Source of the DNA: Rhodobacteraceae bacterium Alg231-04
Lineage (GTDB): Bacteria > Pseudomonadota > Alphaproteobacteria > Rhodobacterales > Rhodobacteraceae
Direction: 5' to 3'
Assembly (NCBI GenBank): GCA_900143635.1
Contig: FREY01000004.1
Coordinates: forward strand, 1-64,000
DNA length: 64,000 bases
A model generated the notes under the pieces. That model saw nothing but the letters and a program-made list of their open reading frames with translations. It searched no databases and had not been told where the DNA came from. Shown piece after piece: positions 35,454 to 44,991 of the stretch. The position numbers and the translations under genes are program-made. Position 1 is the stretch's first letter, and every line of letters starts with the position of its first letter.

Positions 35454-37235
35454 TCAGAAGCTTTCGGCATCCAGCGCCATCACCGTATCCGCTCCCGACT
35501 GGATGCGGGCCAGGTGCATGGTGGTCGCCGGCAGACGTCGGGCCATGTAGTAGCGCCCTGTTGTCAGCTTGGTCTCATAAAAGGCCGCATCGGAGGCCCC
35601 ATTGTCGAGAGCGGCATGGGCCGCCTTGCCCATGCGGGCCCACATCAGGCCAATGCAGACATGGCCAAAGAGATGCATGAAATCATAAGAACCGGCCAAG
35701 GCGTGGTTGGGGTTTTTCACCCCCGCCTGCATGAAATACATGCCTGCGGCCTGCAGGTCTTTGGAGGCATTTTTCAGCGGTTCGATGAAGTCTTTGGCGT
35801 AAGTTTCTGAAACGCCTGCGTTTTCCTTGCAGAAATTCTTCACCAGTTCAAAGAAGGCCATCACGTGCTTGCCGCCATCGGCGCCCAGTTTGCGACCGAC
35901 GAGATCGAGGGCCTGAACACCATTGGCCCCTTCATAGATCATGGCAATACGGGCATCGCGGGTGAATTGCGACATGCCGGATTCTTCGATGTAGCCGTGG
36001 CCACCATAGACCTGCTGGGCCTGTACGGTCATGTCGTAGCCCTGATCGGTCAGGAACCCCTTGATCACCGGGGTCAGCAGCGACACCAGACCATCGGCAT
36101 CCGCGTCCTTACTGCGATGCGCCTGATCGATCAGTGAGGCCCCCCACAACAGAAAGGCACGCCCGCCTTCGGCAAAGCTTTTCTGATCCATCAGGCTGCG
36201 GCGGATGTCCGGATGCACGATCAGCGGATCGGCCGGACCTTCGGGGTTCTTGGTGCCGGTCACGTCGCGGCCCTGCAGGCGGTCCTTGGCATAGGCAACC
36301 GCGTTCTGATAGGCGGCTTCGGCCTGGCTCAGCCCCTGCATGCCCACGCCAAGGCGGGCTTCGTTCATCATGGTGAACATGGCGCGCATGCCTTTGTTTT
36401 CCTCCCCCAGAAGGAAACCGGTGGCATCGTCGTAATTCATCACGCAGGTGGAATTGCCGTGGATGCCCATCTTGGCTTCGATATTGCCCACGGCGGCGCC
36501 GTTGCGCGCGCCAAGCGAGCCGTCATCGTTGACCATGAATTTCGGCACGATGAAAAGCGAAACACCCTTGATGCCCTCCGGCGCGCCTTCGATCTTGGCC
36601 AGCACCAGGTGAATGATGTTATCCGACATGTCGTGCTCGCCGGCTGAAATAAAGATCTTCTGGCCGGAAATCTTGTAGGAGCCATCCGCCTGTGGTTCCG
36701 CCTTGGTGCGCATCAGCCCCAGATCGGTGCCGCAGTGTGGCTCTGTCAGGTTCATGGTGCCGGTCCAGTCACAGGCGATCATATTGGGCAGATAGGTGTC
36801 TTTCTGCGCCTCGGTGCCATGAGCCAGAATGGCAGAGGCTGCCCCGTGAGTGAGGCCCTGATACATGGTGAAGGCTTGATTGGCGCCAGAGAAGAACTCT
36901 CCCACTGCGGTGCCGATCACGGCAGGCATGTTCTGGCCGCCGTATTGTTCCGGCATGTCGATACCGGGCCAACCGCCTTCCTTCATCTGGTCGAAGGCGG
37001 CCTTGAACCCAGACGGCGTGCGCACCACGCCATTTTCCAAACGGCAGCCTTCCGTATCCCCGACCACGTTCAAAGGCGCCAGTACACCGGATGCGATCTT
37101 GCCCGCCTCTTCGAGAATGGCACTGGTAAAATCGGCTTCGAGCTCGTCATAGCCGGGCACGTCGGATGCCGTCACGTTGAGCACATCATGCAGCAGGAAT
37201 TGCACGTCTTTGGTCGGGGCGGTGTAGTTGGGCAT
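35454..37235 (-). CDS. Acyl-CoA dehydrogenase with C-terminal extension, DmdC-like
   Basis: A 593-residue acyl-CoA dehydrogenase of the longer type with an extra C-terminal domain (typical length about 590-600). Blocks seen: [19 protein letters not shown] (near residue 160), the FAD-contact region [15 protein letters not shown], and the catalytic-end [25 protein letters not shown] near 425, where the Glu in IYEGANG is the expected catalytic base position. The roseobacter DmdC (3-methylmercaptopropionyl-CoA dehydrogenase) belongs to this group, but straight fatty acids are an equally good substrate. The MerR gene precedes it. Confidence 0.88.
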   Translation of the reverse strand: MPNYTAPTKDVQFLLHDVLNVTASDVPGYDELEADFTSAILEEAGKIASGVLAPLNVVGDTEGCRLENGVVRTPSGFKAAFDQMKEGGWPGIDMPEQYGGQNMPAVIGTAVGEFFSGANQAFTMYQGLTHGAASAILAHGTEAQKDTYLPNMIACDWTGTMNLTEPHCGTDLGLMRTKAEPQADGSYKISGQKIFISAGEHDMSDNIIHLVLAKIEGAPEGIKGVSLFIVPKFMVNDDGSLGARNGAAVGNIEAKMGIHGNSTCVMNYDDATGFLLGEENKGMRAMFTMMNEARLGVGMQGLSQAEAAYQNAVAYAKDRLQGRDVTGTKNPEGPADPLIVHPDIRRSLMDQKSFAEGGRAFLLWGASLIDQAHRSKDADADGLVSLLTPVIKGFLTDQGYDMTVQAQQVYGGHGYIEESGMSQFTRDARIAMIYEGANGVQALDLVGRKLGADGGKHVMAFFELVKNFCKENAGVSETYAKDFIEPLKNASKDLQAAGMYFMQAGVKNPNHALAGSYDFMHLFGHVCIGLMWARMGKAAHAALDNGASDAAFYETKLTTGRYYMARRLPATTMHLARIQSGADTVMALDAESF

Positions 37236-37307
37236 CTTATACTCCCTCGGGTTTGGGATGCGGATCTGTTGGAACCTTGCCTGCGCGGGGTCAGGCGAAC
37301 TGGTTGA

Positions 37308-37718
37308 TTACTCGGCGGCTTTTTGCTTCTTGGCCATTGCGGCCACAGCCTCTTCGCCCCACTGCAGTTGATCCTGCAGTTCGGTGATTGCTTCGGATAG
37401 CTCGTCGCGCTGGCGCACCATATCTGCCAGCCGTTCATGGCCGATCTCGACTGTTCGTGACAGCTGGGTGAGCTGTTGGTCACCTACGTGATAGAGGTCC
37501 AGGAGCTGGCGGATCTCTTCCAGGCTGAAACCAAAGCGCTTGCCGCGCAAAATCAGTTTCAGGCGGGCGCGATCGCGCTTGGTGAACAGGCGCTTTTGCC
37601 CCTCGCGATGGGGGAACAGCAGTTCCTTGGCTTCATAGAACCGCAGGGTGCGCGGGGTGACGCTATAGGCGTCGCACATCTCGCGGATTGTCAGTGTATC
37701 ATCTGTCATATCGTTCAC
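37308..37718 (-). CDS. MerR-family transcriptional regulator
   Basis: A 136-residue MerR-type regulator. The N-terminal winged-helix covers residues about 9-75 (TIREMCDAYSVTPRTLRFYEAKELL). It is followed by a coiled coil (about 90-130) for dimerisation. The C terminus lacks metal-binding Cys, as in MerR proteins that control acyl-CoA genes. It is the first gene of the minus-strand acyl-CoA cluster, with paired GACGCTRCGTC sites upstream that may be its operators. Its effector is unknown. Confidence 0.88.
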   Translation of the reverse strand: MNDMTDDTLTIREMCDAYSVTPRTLRFYEAKELLFPHREGQKRLFTKRDRARLKLILRGKRFGFSLEEIRQLLDLYHVGDQQLTQLSRTVEIGHERLADMVRQRDELSEAITELQDQLQWGEEAVAAMAKKQKAAE

Positions 37719-38164
37719 TCATCAATGGCGGCTGACCTGCCGGTTGGAGCTGATGCCCACAGCATAGACCAACAAGTTGCCGTTTACGTAACCCAGACGC
37801 TGCGTCACTTTTCGATCTGACGTAAGATCCTTTTGTCGCGACGCTACGTCACAAGGTAAGTTTGGCTGCATACGAAGCAAATGCTTTGCCAGCTCCAGTC
37901 AGGGCGCAGCGAATCCTGTCTGTTTTCTACGGCATGCATCCCCCATCCGGACCGGGTGCGGCGCGGGTAGGCAGAGCAACTGTAGACGCAGCCAGTGTAG
38001 CAGGGGGTTAACAGCCCAATGCAAAGACCGCGGGTTGTTGGGCCTATATTAAAATGGCGATGGATTTGACGGTATTTCGGCGGCGCGTTTGCCGACCGGA
38101 GCAGGGCACGGCTGCGCGCGCGGATGCCGCGGTGGCTAAACTATCGCGGTGAGGCCGCCCTGCG
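37719..38164. other. Intergenic region between two MerR genes
   Basis: No gene is seen in this 446-base stretch. The right half is structurally unremarkable. The left half contains repeated ACGTAA and GACGCTRCGTC elements (37783-37852) that look regulatory. Confidence 0.55.
37796..37850. promoter_or_regulatory. Paired palindromic elements upstream of the MerR/acyl-CoA gene cluster
   Basis: GACGCTGCGTC (37796-37806, perfect palindrome around a central T) and GACGCTACGTC (37840-37850, one mismatch) lie 44 bases apart on centre, with TTTACGTAAC at 37783 and GACGTAAG between. They lie 78-132 bases before the MerR start. Confidence 0.5.
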
Positions 38165-38533
38165 CTATGCGAGGTCGCGCTGGGTTTGTGCGCGCAGCGC
38201 GTCCAGTTCTTTCATGGCCTCGTCCAGCTGCTGGCGCTGTTTTTCCAGCTCGCCCATCTGACGGTCCGCCATTTCAAGAAAGGCCCGCATCTGGGCCTCA
38301 TTGCCTTCGTGTTCGTATATCAGCAGCCATTGGCGTATTTCCTCCAGCTGAAAGCCCCAGCGGCGGCCGCGCAGGATCAGCTGCATACGGGCCTTGTCGC
38401 GGGGGCCATAGAACCGGGAACGGCCTTCACGTTCGGGCTGCAAAAGCTCGATATACTCGTAATAGCGAAGGGTACGTGGCGTCACCTCAAAGGCGGCGCA
38501 CATTTCTTTAAACGACAAACGTTCGTCGGCCAT
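38165..38533 (-). CDS. MerR-family transcriptional regulator (second copy)
   Basis: A 122-residue MerR-type protein related to the one at 37308 (both have the MCxAxxVTPRTLRxYE block: here residues about 11-27). The HTH is N-terminal, the C-terminal part is a coiled coil (ADRQMGELEKQRQQLDEAMKEL). It is 446 bases upstream of the first MerR on the same strand. A single acyl-CoA regulator family duplicated in tandem is a reasonable view. Target genes may include the thioesterase genes that diverge from it. Confidence 0.87.
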   Translation of the reverse strand: MADERLSFKEMCAAFEVTPRTLRYYEYIELLQPEREGRSRFYGPRDKARMQLILRGRRWGFQLEEIRQWLLIYEHEGNEAQMRAFLEMADRQMGELEKQRQQLDEAMKELDALRAQTQRDLA

Positions 38534-38666
38534 TTACACTCTCCTTTGCACGGAATCCTATGGAGTTGTGCCGGGATAGGCAACAGCCGGGCTTGCCCTT
38601 GCAGGGCTGGCGGCCCCATAAGACGGTACGTAAATTGGACAGGTTTTACCTGGAAAGGGTCACCCC

Positions 38667-39089
38667 ATGGCAGAACGGTCAGAATTGGCGCGCCAGTTCA
38701 TCGAGGCGATTCCCCACGCGCGGGAACTGGGCTTGACACTGGTCGAGATCGGCGACGGAAAAGCGGTGATCTCCATGCCCTATGATACCAAGCTGATTGG
38801 CGATCCGGAGACCGGGGTGATCCATGGTGGGGCTGTGTCGGCCCTGATGGACACCTGCTGTGGGGCGGCTGTGATGAGCCACCCGTCCTCACCCGCCGCG
38901 ACCGCGACCATCGACCTGCGCATTGACTACATGCGCGCCGCCACACCGGGGCAGGCGGTGACCACTCGGGCCGAATGCTATCACGTCACCCGGTCCGTGG
39001 CCTTTGTCCGTGCCGTTGCGATGGATGAGGACAGCGACAATCCGGTGGCCACGGCCGCCGGCACTTTCACAGTGGAGCAGAAATCATGA
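38667..39089 (+). CDS. PaaI-type hotdog thioesterase
   Basis: A 140-residue hotdog-fold acyl-CoA thioesterase. The helix signature [20 protein letters not shown] (near residues 50-70) is the PaaI/4HBT active-site region, and [18 protein letters not shown] follows. The start at 38667 has GGAAAGGG ahead of it. Its stop overlaps the next, related gene by four bases, so the two may assemble together. Confidence 0.88.
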   Translation: MAERSELARQFIEAIPHARELGLTLVEIGDGKAVISMPYDTKLIGDPETGVIHGGAVSALMDTCCGAAVMSHPSSPAATATIDLRIDYMRAATPGQAVTTRAECYHVTRSVAFVRAVAMDEDSDNPVATAAGTFTVEQKS

Positions 39090-39604
39090 ACCGGCCCCGC
39101 CCTGAACCGATGCAGCAGGTGAAACAACGCCGTGACGCGGCGCTGAATGCTCTGGTCGATACGGTGCCCTATATCCGCTTCCTCAACATCACCTTTGACC
39201 GGCGTGGCGACGAGCTGACGGCGGTGCTGAATTTCGATGAAAAACTGATCGGTAATCCGTTCCTGCCGGCCATTCACGGCGGTGTCACCGCCGCCTTTCT
39301 CGAGGTGACGGCAGCCATTACCCTAAATTGGTCGCACCTGTGGCCGCGGATCGAAAGCGGTGAGCTGGATCCAGTGGAAATGGCCGCCGGCAATCTGCCG
39401 CGTCGCCCCAAGACAATTGGGTTCACTGTCGATTACCTGCGCTCCGGCCTGCCGCGCGATGCCTATGCCCGCGCCACTGTGGCCCGTGCGGGCCGACGCT
39501 ATGCCTCGGTGCATGTCTCGGCCTGGCAGGATCATCAGGACAAGCTGTTTGCACAAGCGACAGGCCATTTCGTGATGCCTCAAAGCGATGCAAACAAAGG
39601 CTGA
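39086..39604 (+). CDS. PaaI-type hotdog thioesterase (second copy)
   Basis: A 172-residue protein with the same fold: [20 protein letters not shown] (near residues 60-80) and [21 protein letters not shown] match the preceding protein. It is longer at both ends. Overlaps with both neighbours (4 bases before, 17 bases after) point to one transcript. Substrate unknown; a heteromeric thioesterase is possible. Confidence 0.88.
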   Translation: MNRPRPEPMQQVKQRRDAALNALVDTVPYIRFLNITFDRRGDELTAVLNFDEKLIGNPFLPAIHGGVTAAFLEVTAAITLNWSHLWPRIESGELDPVEMAAGNLPRRPKTIGFTVDYLRSGLPRDAYARATVARAGRRYASVHVSAWQDHQDKLFAQATGHFVMPQSDANKG

Positions 39605-40904
39605 GCTGCCGGGCCACGCCCGTGTTCTGAAGATCGCTGTGCCGATTGTGCTGTCGAATGTGACCGTGCCCATTCTGGGTGCGGTGGATACTGGAGTGGT
39701 CGGCCAGATGGGGCTTGCAGCCCCAATTGGGGCGGTCGGCATTGGCGCCATCATCCTGTCGGCGCTGTATTGGATGTTCGGTTTCCTGCGTATGGGAACC
39801 ACCGGGCTGGCCAGTCAGGCCATTGGGGCGGGCGAACAGGGGGAGCTGGCAGCGCTATTGACCCGCGCGCTGATGATAGGTGGCGGCGCTGGTGTGGCGC
39901 TGATCCTGTTGCAGATGCCGCTGTTCTGGCTAGCCTTTCATTTCGCCCCCGCTTCGGCCGAAGTTGAAGGAATGGCGCGCGACTATCTGCAGATCCGAAT
40001 CTGGTCAGCCCCGGCGGCAATTGCGCTGTTTGGCATCATTGGCTGGCTGATCGCGCAGGAGCGCACCCGCGCGGTGCTGCTTTTGCAGCTGTGGATGAAC
40101 GGGGTGAATATCCTGCTGGATCTGGTGTTTGTGCTGCAGTTCGGCTGGGGAGTGAGCGGCGTGGCCCTGGCGACCTTCATTGCCGAATGGAGCGGACTAG
40201 CGCTGGGGCTCTGGCTGTGCCGGGGCATCTTTGCCACGCCTGCCTGGCGCCATTGGGCACAGGTGTTTGATCGGGCACGGCTCAGGGTCATGGCGGCGGT
40301 GAACGGAGATATCCTGATCCGGTCGCTGCTGCTGGAGGCGATGCTGGTCTCCTTCATGTTCTTTGGAGCAGGCTTTGGCGATGAGGTTCTGGCCGCCAAT
40401 CAAGTGCTGCTGCAATTTCTGGTCATTGCCTCTTATGGGCTGGACGGGTTTGCCTTCGCGGCTGAGACATTGGTCGGGCAGGCAATGGGCGCGCGCAACC
40501 GGGCGGGGCTGCGTCAGGCGGCGCGGCTGGCCGGGTTCTGGACCGCCGTGACCGCGGTGCTGGCCGCTGCCGGGTTTGCCCTGACGGGGGGCTGGATCAT
40601 TGATCTGATGACCACTGCGACAGAGGTCCGCGACACTGCGCGCCTCTATATGCCCTGGCTGGTGGCGCTTCCCGTGCTGGGCTGCGGTGCCTTTCTGCTG
40701 GACGGGGTGTTCATCGGGGCGACGGCCACACGCGATATGCGCAATATGATGGCGCTGTGTTTTGTGATCTATGCGGTGGCTGCGGCTGCATTTGTGCCGC
40801 TGTGGGGCAATCACGGGCTCTGGGCGGCCCTGTTGCTGGCCTTTGTGGCGCGCGGCGTGACGCTTGGCCTGCGCTATCCAGCACTCGAGGCGCGGGCAGC
40901 CTGA
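39588..40904 (+). CDS. MATE-family efflux transporter
   Basis: A 438-residue, 12-helix inner-membrane protein of the MATE (DinF-like) family, exporting organic cations or metabolites with Na+ or H+. Blocks: ILGAVDTGVVGQMG in helix 1 (residues about 30-43) and FGFLRMGTTGLASQAIGAGE near 62-82, plus YGLDGFAFAAETLVGQAMGARN near 285-305. The start overlaps the thioesterase end by 17 bases; a terminator follows directly. Confidence 0.92.
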   Translation: MQTKAELPGHARVLKIAVPIVLSNVTVPILGAVDTGVVGQMGLAAPIGAVGIGAIILSALYWMFGFLRMGTTGLASQAIGAGEQGELAALLTRALMIGGGAGVALILLQMPLFWLAFHFAPASAEVEGMARDYLQIRIWSAPAAIALFGIIGWLIAQERTRAVLLLQLWMNGVNILLDLVFVLQFGWGVSGVALATFIAEWSGLALGLWLCRGIFATPAWRHWAQVFDRARLRVMAAVNGDILIRSLLLEAMLVSFMFFGAGFGDEVLAANQVLLQFLVIASYGLDGFAFAAETLVGQAMGARNRAGLRQAARLAGFWTAVTAVLAAAGFALTGGWIIDLMTTATEVRDTARLYMPWLVALPVLGCGAFLLDGVFIGATATRDMRNMMALCFVIYAVAAAAFVPLWGNHGLWAALLLAFVARGVTLGLRYPALEARAA

Positions 40905-40940
40905 GCAAGAGCCTTAAGGAAGGCTCTTGCATATTTTTTT
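40905..40940 (+). terminator. Rho-independent terminator of the thioesterase-MATE operon
   Basis: GCAAGAGCC (40905-40913), loop TTAAGGAA, GGCTCTTGC (40922-40930), then ATATTTTTTT. The hairpin begins immediately after the MATE stop codon. Confidence 0.92.
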
Positions 40941-40962
40941 CTGCAAAGTTTTGTGCGGGCCG

Positions 40963-41304
40963 TCACAGGAGGGTTTTCAGTGCCTCGGTCGGTCTGCCGA
41001 TTGCGGCCTTGTTTCCTGCGATGGCGATCGGACGCTCAATCAGGATCGGATGCGTCGCCATGGCCTCAAGAAGGGCCATGTCCGGACTGTCTTTGGACAG
41101 GCCCAGCTCCTTGAAAACCGTCTCACCGGTGCGCACCATTGCAATCACCGGCAGGCCAAGTGCGGCGTTCACGGATTGGATGTCGGCCAGCGAAGGGGCA
41201 TCCTTGAGGTAAAGACGCACCGTTACCTCTGCACCCTGTTCTTCCAGAAGGGCGAGGCCAGCGCGGGATTTGGAGCAGCGGGGATTGTGCCAATAGGTGA
41301 TCAC
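40963..41304 (-). CDS. ArsC-family arsenate reductase
   Basis: A 113-residue thioredoxin-fold protein of the ArsC/Spx/YffB type. The N-terminal motif is [16 protein letters not shown] with Cys at residue 10; the conserved RPI near residue 92 (IERPIAI) is the ArsC arginine site. In arsenate reductases this Cys forms a thiol adduct and glutathione is the reductant. There is no arsenic operon around, so a general reductase role is possible. It overlaps pyrD by four bases. Confidence 0.85.
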   Translation of the reverse strand: MITYWHNPRCSKSRAGLALLEEQGAEVTVRLYLKDAPSLADIQSVNAALGLPVIAMVRTGETVFKELGLSKDSPDMALLEAMATHPILIERPIAIAGNKAAIGRPTEALKTLL

Positions 41305-42359
41305 AGCCAGTCTCCGCGTTTGCTGCCGACGGCCTCTGCCACATTGGTGAACCCGTCGCGTTCCAGCAACCCGTCCAGCCCTTTGGCGATGTCACCGGCC
41401 AGCGACAGGCCCTGATAGACCATGGCCGTATAGACCTGAACCGCGCTCGCCCCTGCACAGATCTTGGCATAGGCCTGTTCAGCATTGCCGACACCACCGA
41501 CACCGATCAGCGGCACCTCATCGTTCAGTAACTGGCTGAGACGCGCCAGCACGCGGGTCGATTTTTCAAACAACGGCGCGCCGGAAAGGCCGCCGACCTC
41601 ATTCTTGTCCGGGCTTTTCAGCCCATCGCGCGACAGGGTGGTGTTGGTGGCAATCACCGCGTCGATGCCGCTTTCCAGGGCCACTTCGGCAATGTCTTCA
41701 ACTTCGGTGCTGGTCAGATCCGGGGCGATCTTCAGGAAGACCGGGATCGGCCGGTCCAGGCCATCGCGGGTGTCGATGACACCAGCCAGCAGCGCCGAGA
41801 GCGCCGCCTTGCCCTGCAGGTCGCGCAGTTTTTCGGTGTTGGGCGAGGAGACATTGACCGTGGCAAAATCCAGATGCGCACCACAATGGGCCAGCACGCG
41901 GGCAAAATCGCCTGCCCGATCGGTGCTGTCCTTGTTGGCGCCAAGGTTAAGGCCGATCACTGCATCCTGCGGGCGGCGGGACAGGCGATCACCGATCACT
42001 TCCATGCCTTCGTTGTTAAAGCCAAACCGGTTGATCGCGGCCTGATCTTCGGTCAGCCGGAACAGCCGCGGTTTGGGATTGCCGGGCTGGGCGCGCGGGG
42101 TGGCGGCACCAACCTCGATAAAGCCGAAACCGGCGCGCGACAGCGGTGTTACCGCCTCGGCGTTCTTGTCATAGCCAGCCGCCAGCCCCACCGGATTGGG
42201 CAGATCCAGCCCGGCGACCGTTGTTTTCAGGCGCGGCGAGGTGACCATGCCCGGCAGCGGTGCCAGCCCCATCTTCAGCGCTTTGATCGACAGCCCATGT
42301 GCGGCTTCGGGGTCGAATTTGTGCAGCATGGCAAGGCCAAGAGTTTCAATCACACTCAT
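41301..42359 (-). CDS. pyrD: Dihydroorotate dehydrogenase (quinone), class 2
   Basis: A 352-residue FMN enzyme oxidising dihydroorotate to orotate with quinones, in pyrimidine synthesis. Markers: [15 protein letters not shown] (near residue 55), [33 protein letters not shown] (Ser as the class 2 catalytic base in SSPNT), and [10 protein letters not shown]. The N-terminal segment [21 protein letters not shown] is the membrane-associating helix pair region of class 2. The start was set there, as the longer frame is not conserved. It overlaps the genes on both sides by four bases. Confidence 0.95.
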   Translation of the reverse strand: MSVIETLGLAMLHKFDPEAAHGLSIKALKMGLAPLPGMVTSPRLKTTVAGLDLPNPVGLAAGYDKNAEAVTPLSRAGFGFIEVGAATPRAQPGNPKPRLFRLTEDQAAINRFGFNNEGMEVIGDRLSRRPQDAVIGLNLGANKDSTDRAGDFARVLAHCGAHLDFATVNVSSPNTEKLRDLQGKAALSALLAGVIDTRDGLDRPIPVFLKIAPDLTSTEVEDIAEVALESGIDAVIATNTTLSRDGLKSPDKNEVGGLSGAPLFEKSTRVLARLSQLLNDEVPLIGVGGVGNAEQAYAKICAGASAVQVYTAMVYQGLSLAGDIAKGLDGLLERDGFTNVAEAVGSKRGDWL

Positions 42360-42694
42360 TCCGTATCCTCCGGAAACTGATGGGTTCCGTCCACAAGGGG
42401 CAGCGGTTTGGACCAGAGGACGTCTGTCATCTTCATCGGCCGGTAGAGATGTGGGAACAGCGCCGCGCCGCGCGAGACCTCCCACTTCAGCTCCGCACCC
42501 AGCGCGTCCGCATCGCAGGCGATCAGCCAAAGACCTTCAGCCCCGGCAAAATGCTTGGCTGCGGTCTCGGCGGCCTGGTCAGCCGATGAGAAGTGAATAT
42601 AGCCGTCGGCCAGATCGATGGGGGCGCCAAGGGTCTCGCCCTCAGCTTGCAGGGCCGCCCACTCATCGGCCCGGAAAATCTTGTAAATCAGCAT
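42356..42694 (-). CDS. DUF952 family protein
   Basis: A 112-residue protein of the DUF952 type: [10 protein letters not shown] at the N terminus and the block [22 protein letters not shown] (near 31-51). The family has been grouped with the ADP-ribosyltransferase-like fold on structural grounds as I recall; no activity is established here. It begins the DUF952-pyrD-arsC operon, whose genes overlap by four bases each. Confidence 0.85.
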   Translation of the reverse strand: MLIYKIFRADEWAALQAEGETLGAPIDLADGYIHFSSADQAAETAAKHFAGAEGLWLIACDADALGAELKWEVSRGAALFPHLYRPMKMTDVLWSKPLPLVDGTHQFPEDTE

Positions 42695-42944
42695 GGATGC
42701 CTGATGCCGCGCAGTTGCAGTGGGGTCAAGAACAAGCTGGCTGTTTTGCGCGTTCCGGCGGAAATCCCGTCATCGGGACGTCATTGTTGCCGGTTATTTG
42801 CCAGTTGGCACCTTGGAGCGTGTCCTCCCTGTGCCTTGGGGCAGGGTGGGCGGTGACCCTGGGTGAGGAATTTTCCCCTTTGACACGGGCAGCGTGCAGC
42901 GCCACGATCCCGGTCAATAATAAAACAAATAGGGAGTACTCAAC

Positions 42945-44522
42945 ATGCTGACTCGATTTCTGTCTACCGCGGCGGCGCTGAGCCTGACCGCTGGCATGGC
43001 TTCGGCCGACTACAATCTGACCATACTGCACACCAATGATTTCCATGCGCGGTTTGAGCCCGTCAGCAAATATGACAGCGGCTGTCGGGAAGGTGACAAC
43101 GCCGAAGGAAAATGTTTTGGCGGCTCTGCCCGTCTGGTGACCGCAATCGCTGACGCCCGCAGCCGCAGCAACAATTCGATCCTCGTGGATGGGGGCGACC
43201 AGTTTCAGGGCTCGCTCTATTACACTTACTACAAAGGCAAAGTTGCCGCCGAGATGATGAACAAGCTCGGCTATGATGGGATGACCGTTGGCAACCACGA
43301 ATTTGACGATGGCCCCGAAGTGCTGCGCGGATTTATGGACAGCGTCGATTTCCCGGTGCTGATGTCCAACGCGGATGTCTCGGGCGAGCCGGCGCTGGCG
43401 GATGTGCTGCAGAAATCCACCGTGATCGAGCGCGGCGGCGAGAAGATCGGCCTCATCGGCCTGACGCCGGAAGACACCCCGGATCTGGCCAGCCCAGGCA
43501 AGAACATTACCTTTTCTGATCCGGTTGCCGCTGTACAGGCGGAGGTCGACAAGCTGATCGCCGAAGGTGTCAACAAGATCATCGTGCTCAGCCATTCTGG
43601 CTATAGCGTTGATCAGGCTGTTGCAGCTGGCACTACAGGGGTCGATGTGATCGTTGGCGGGCATTCCAACACCTACCTGTCGAATGTGTCGGAAAAGGCC
43701 GCAGGCCCTTACCCAACCATGGTCAACGAAACCGCCATCGTGCAGGCCTATGCCTATGGCAAATTCCTGGGCGAGCTGAACGTGACCTTTGACGACGCAG
43801 GAAACATCGTCGAAGCGGCAGGCGAGCCGCTGATCATGGATGGTTCCGTGACCGAGGATGAGGCCACGGTGGCCCGCATCGCCGAACTGGCCAAGCCACT
43901 TGACGAGATCCGAACCAAGGTGGTGGCGGAAACCGCCGAAGCCATTAATGGCGACCGCACGGTTTGCCGGGTGCAGGAGTGTCAGATGGGCAATCTGATC
44001 GCCGATTCCATGCTAGACCGGGTGGCTGATCAGGGCGTGACCATTGCCATCGCCAACTCCGGCGGTATCCGCGCCAGTCTGGAGCCGGGTCAGGTGACCA
44101 TGGGCGAAGTGCTGACCATCCTGCCGTTCCAGAACACGCTTTCAACGTTCGAAATCTCTGGCGCCGGTCTTGTCTCGGCCTTGGAGAATGGTGTGAGCCA
44201 GGTGGAAGAGGTCAAAGGCCGTTTCCCTCAGGTCGCCGGGGTGAAATTCACTTGGGACCAGTCAGTGGCACCTAATGAGGGCCGCGTTAGCGACGTTATG
44301 GTTGCCGAAGGCGATGGCTTTGCAGCGGTTGATCTGGCCAAAACCTATCTGGTGGTGACCAACAACTATGTGCGCAACGGCGGTGACGGCTATAAGATGT
44401 TCGCAGGCGAAGACAAAAATGCCTATGACTTTGGTCCCGATCTGGCCGATGTTCTGGCCGAATATCTGGCGGCCAAGGGCCCATACACACCCTATCTGGA
44501 TGGCCGTATCTCCAAGAAATAA
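42945..44522 (+). CDS. Secreted 5'-nucleotidase/2',3'-cyclic phosphodiesterase family protein
   Basis: A 525-residue periplasmic metallophosphoesterase. Signal peptide MLTRFLSTAAALSLTAGMASA, then the calcineurin-like domain with metal-binding HTNDFHARFEP (near residue 30), DGGDQFQGS (near 85), VGNHEFDDG (near 112) and GGHSN (near 240). The C-terminal 5'-nucleotidase domain is at about 320-525 (NSGGIRASLEPGQVTMGEVLTILPF). It would release phosphate and nucleosides from nucleotides outside the cytoplasm, feeding the salvage genes of the cell. A TTGACA-like hexamer is near 42880. Confidence 0.94.
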   Translation: MLTRFLSTAAALSLTAGMASADYNLTILHTNDFHARFEPVSKYDSGCREGDNAEGKCFGGSARLVTAIADARSRSNNSILVDGGDQFQGSLYYTYYKGKVAAEMMNKLGYDGMTVGNHEFDDGPEVLRGFMDSVDFPVLMSNADVSGEPALADVLQKSTVIERGGEKIGLIGLTPEDTPDLASPGKNITFSDPVAAVQAEVDKLIAEGVNKIIVLSHSGYSVDQAVAAGTTGVDVIVGGHSNTYLSNVSEKAAGPYPTMVNETAIVQAYAYGKFLGELNVTFDDAGNIVEAAGEPLIMDGSVTEDEATVARIAELAKPLDEIRTKVVAETAEAINGDRTVCRVQECQMGNLIADSMLDRVADQGVTIAIANSGGIRASLEPGQVTMGEVLTILPFQNTLSTFEISGAGLVSALENGVSQVEEVKGRFPQVAGVKFTWDQSVAPNEGRVSDVMVAEGDGFAAVDLAKTYLVVTNNYVRNGGDGYKMFAGEDKNAYDFGPDLADVLAEYLAAKGPYTPYLDGRISKK

Positions 44523-44610
44523 GCGCATTTGAACCGTGTGAAACCGACGAGGGCTGTGCAGAGTGCATGGCCCTCTTTTCTGCGCGGCTAGTCCATGGCA
44601 AAATGCTCGT

Positions 44611-44919
44611 ATGGACCATCCGCTGATTGATCTCATCAACGCCAGAATAGCCGCCGCCGAGGCAGAGGGTGAATTCGAAAACCTGCCAGGTGCAGGCAAG
44701 CCGCTTCCCACTGAGGCTGACCCGGACAACGCGCTGATCAACCGGGTGATGCGCGAAAACGGCGCTATTCCTGAGTTTGTCTCCCTGTCTCGCGCGTTAG
44801 AGCGTTTGCGGGCCGAATTGCGCGACACTGGCGACCGGACGAAACGCCGCAAGATCATGCAGGAGATGTCTTTGATGGATGCCAGGATCGATCTGGCCCG
44901 ACAGGCCTACCGAAAATAA
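44611..44919 (+). CDS. DUF1992 (DnaJC28-like) small protein
   Basis: A 102-residue protein of the DUF1992 type: the LIDLINARIAAAEAEGEFENLPGAGKPL block (residues about 5-32) is the hallmark, with the rest alpha-helical. In eukaryotes the domain is found in DNAJC28; the bacterial function is unknown. The start is not supported by a strong ribosome site. A terminator follows. Confidence 0.85.
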   Translation: MDHPLIDLINARIAAAEAEGEFENLPGAGKPLPTEADPDNALINRVMRENGAIPEFVSLSRALERLRAELRDTGDRTKRRKIMQEMSLMDARIDLARQAYRK

Positions 44920-44938
44920 CCTGCCAACAGACTGCAAA

Positions 44939-44971
44939 GGGGCGGACCAATTCAGGCCCGCCCCGTTTTTT
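44939..44971 (+). terminator. Rho-independent terminator after the DUF1992 gene
   Basis: GGGGCGG (44939-44945) pairs with CCGCCCC (44958-44964), followed by G and six T's. It lies between two convergent genes and may serve both. Confidence 0.85.
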
Positions 44972-44991
44972 CGACATGAACCCAGTAGGTC

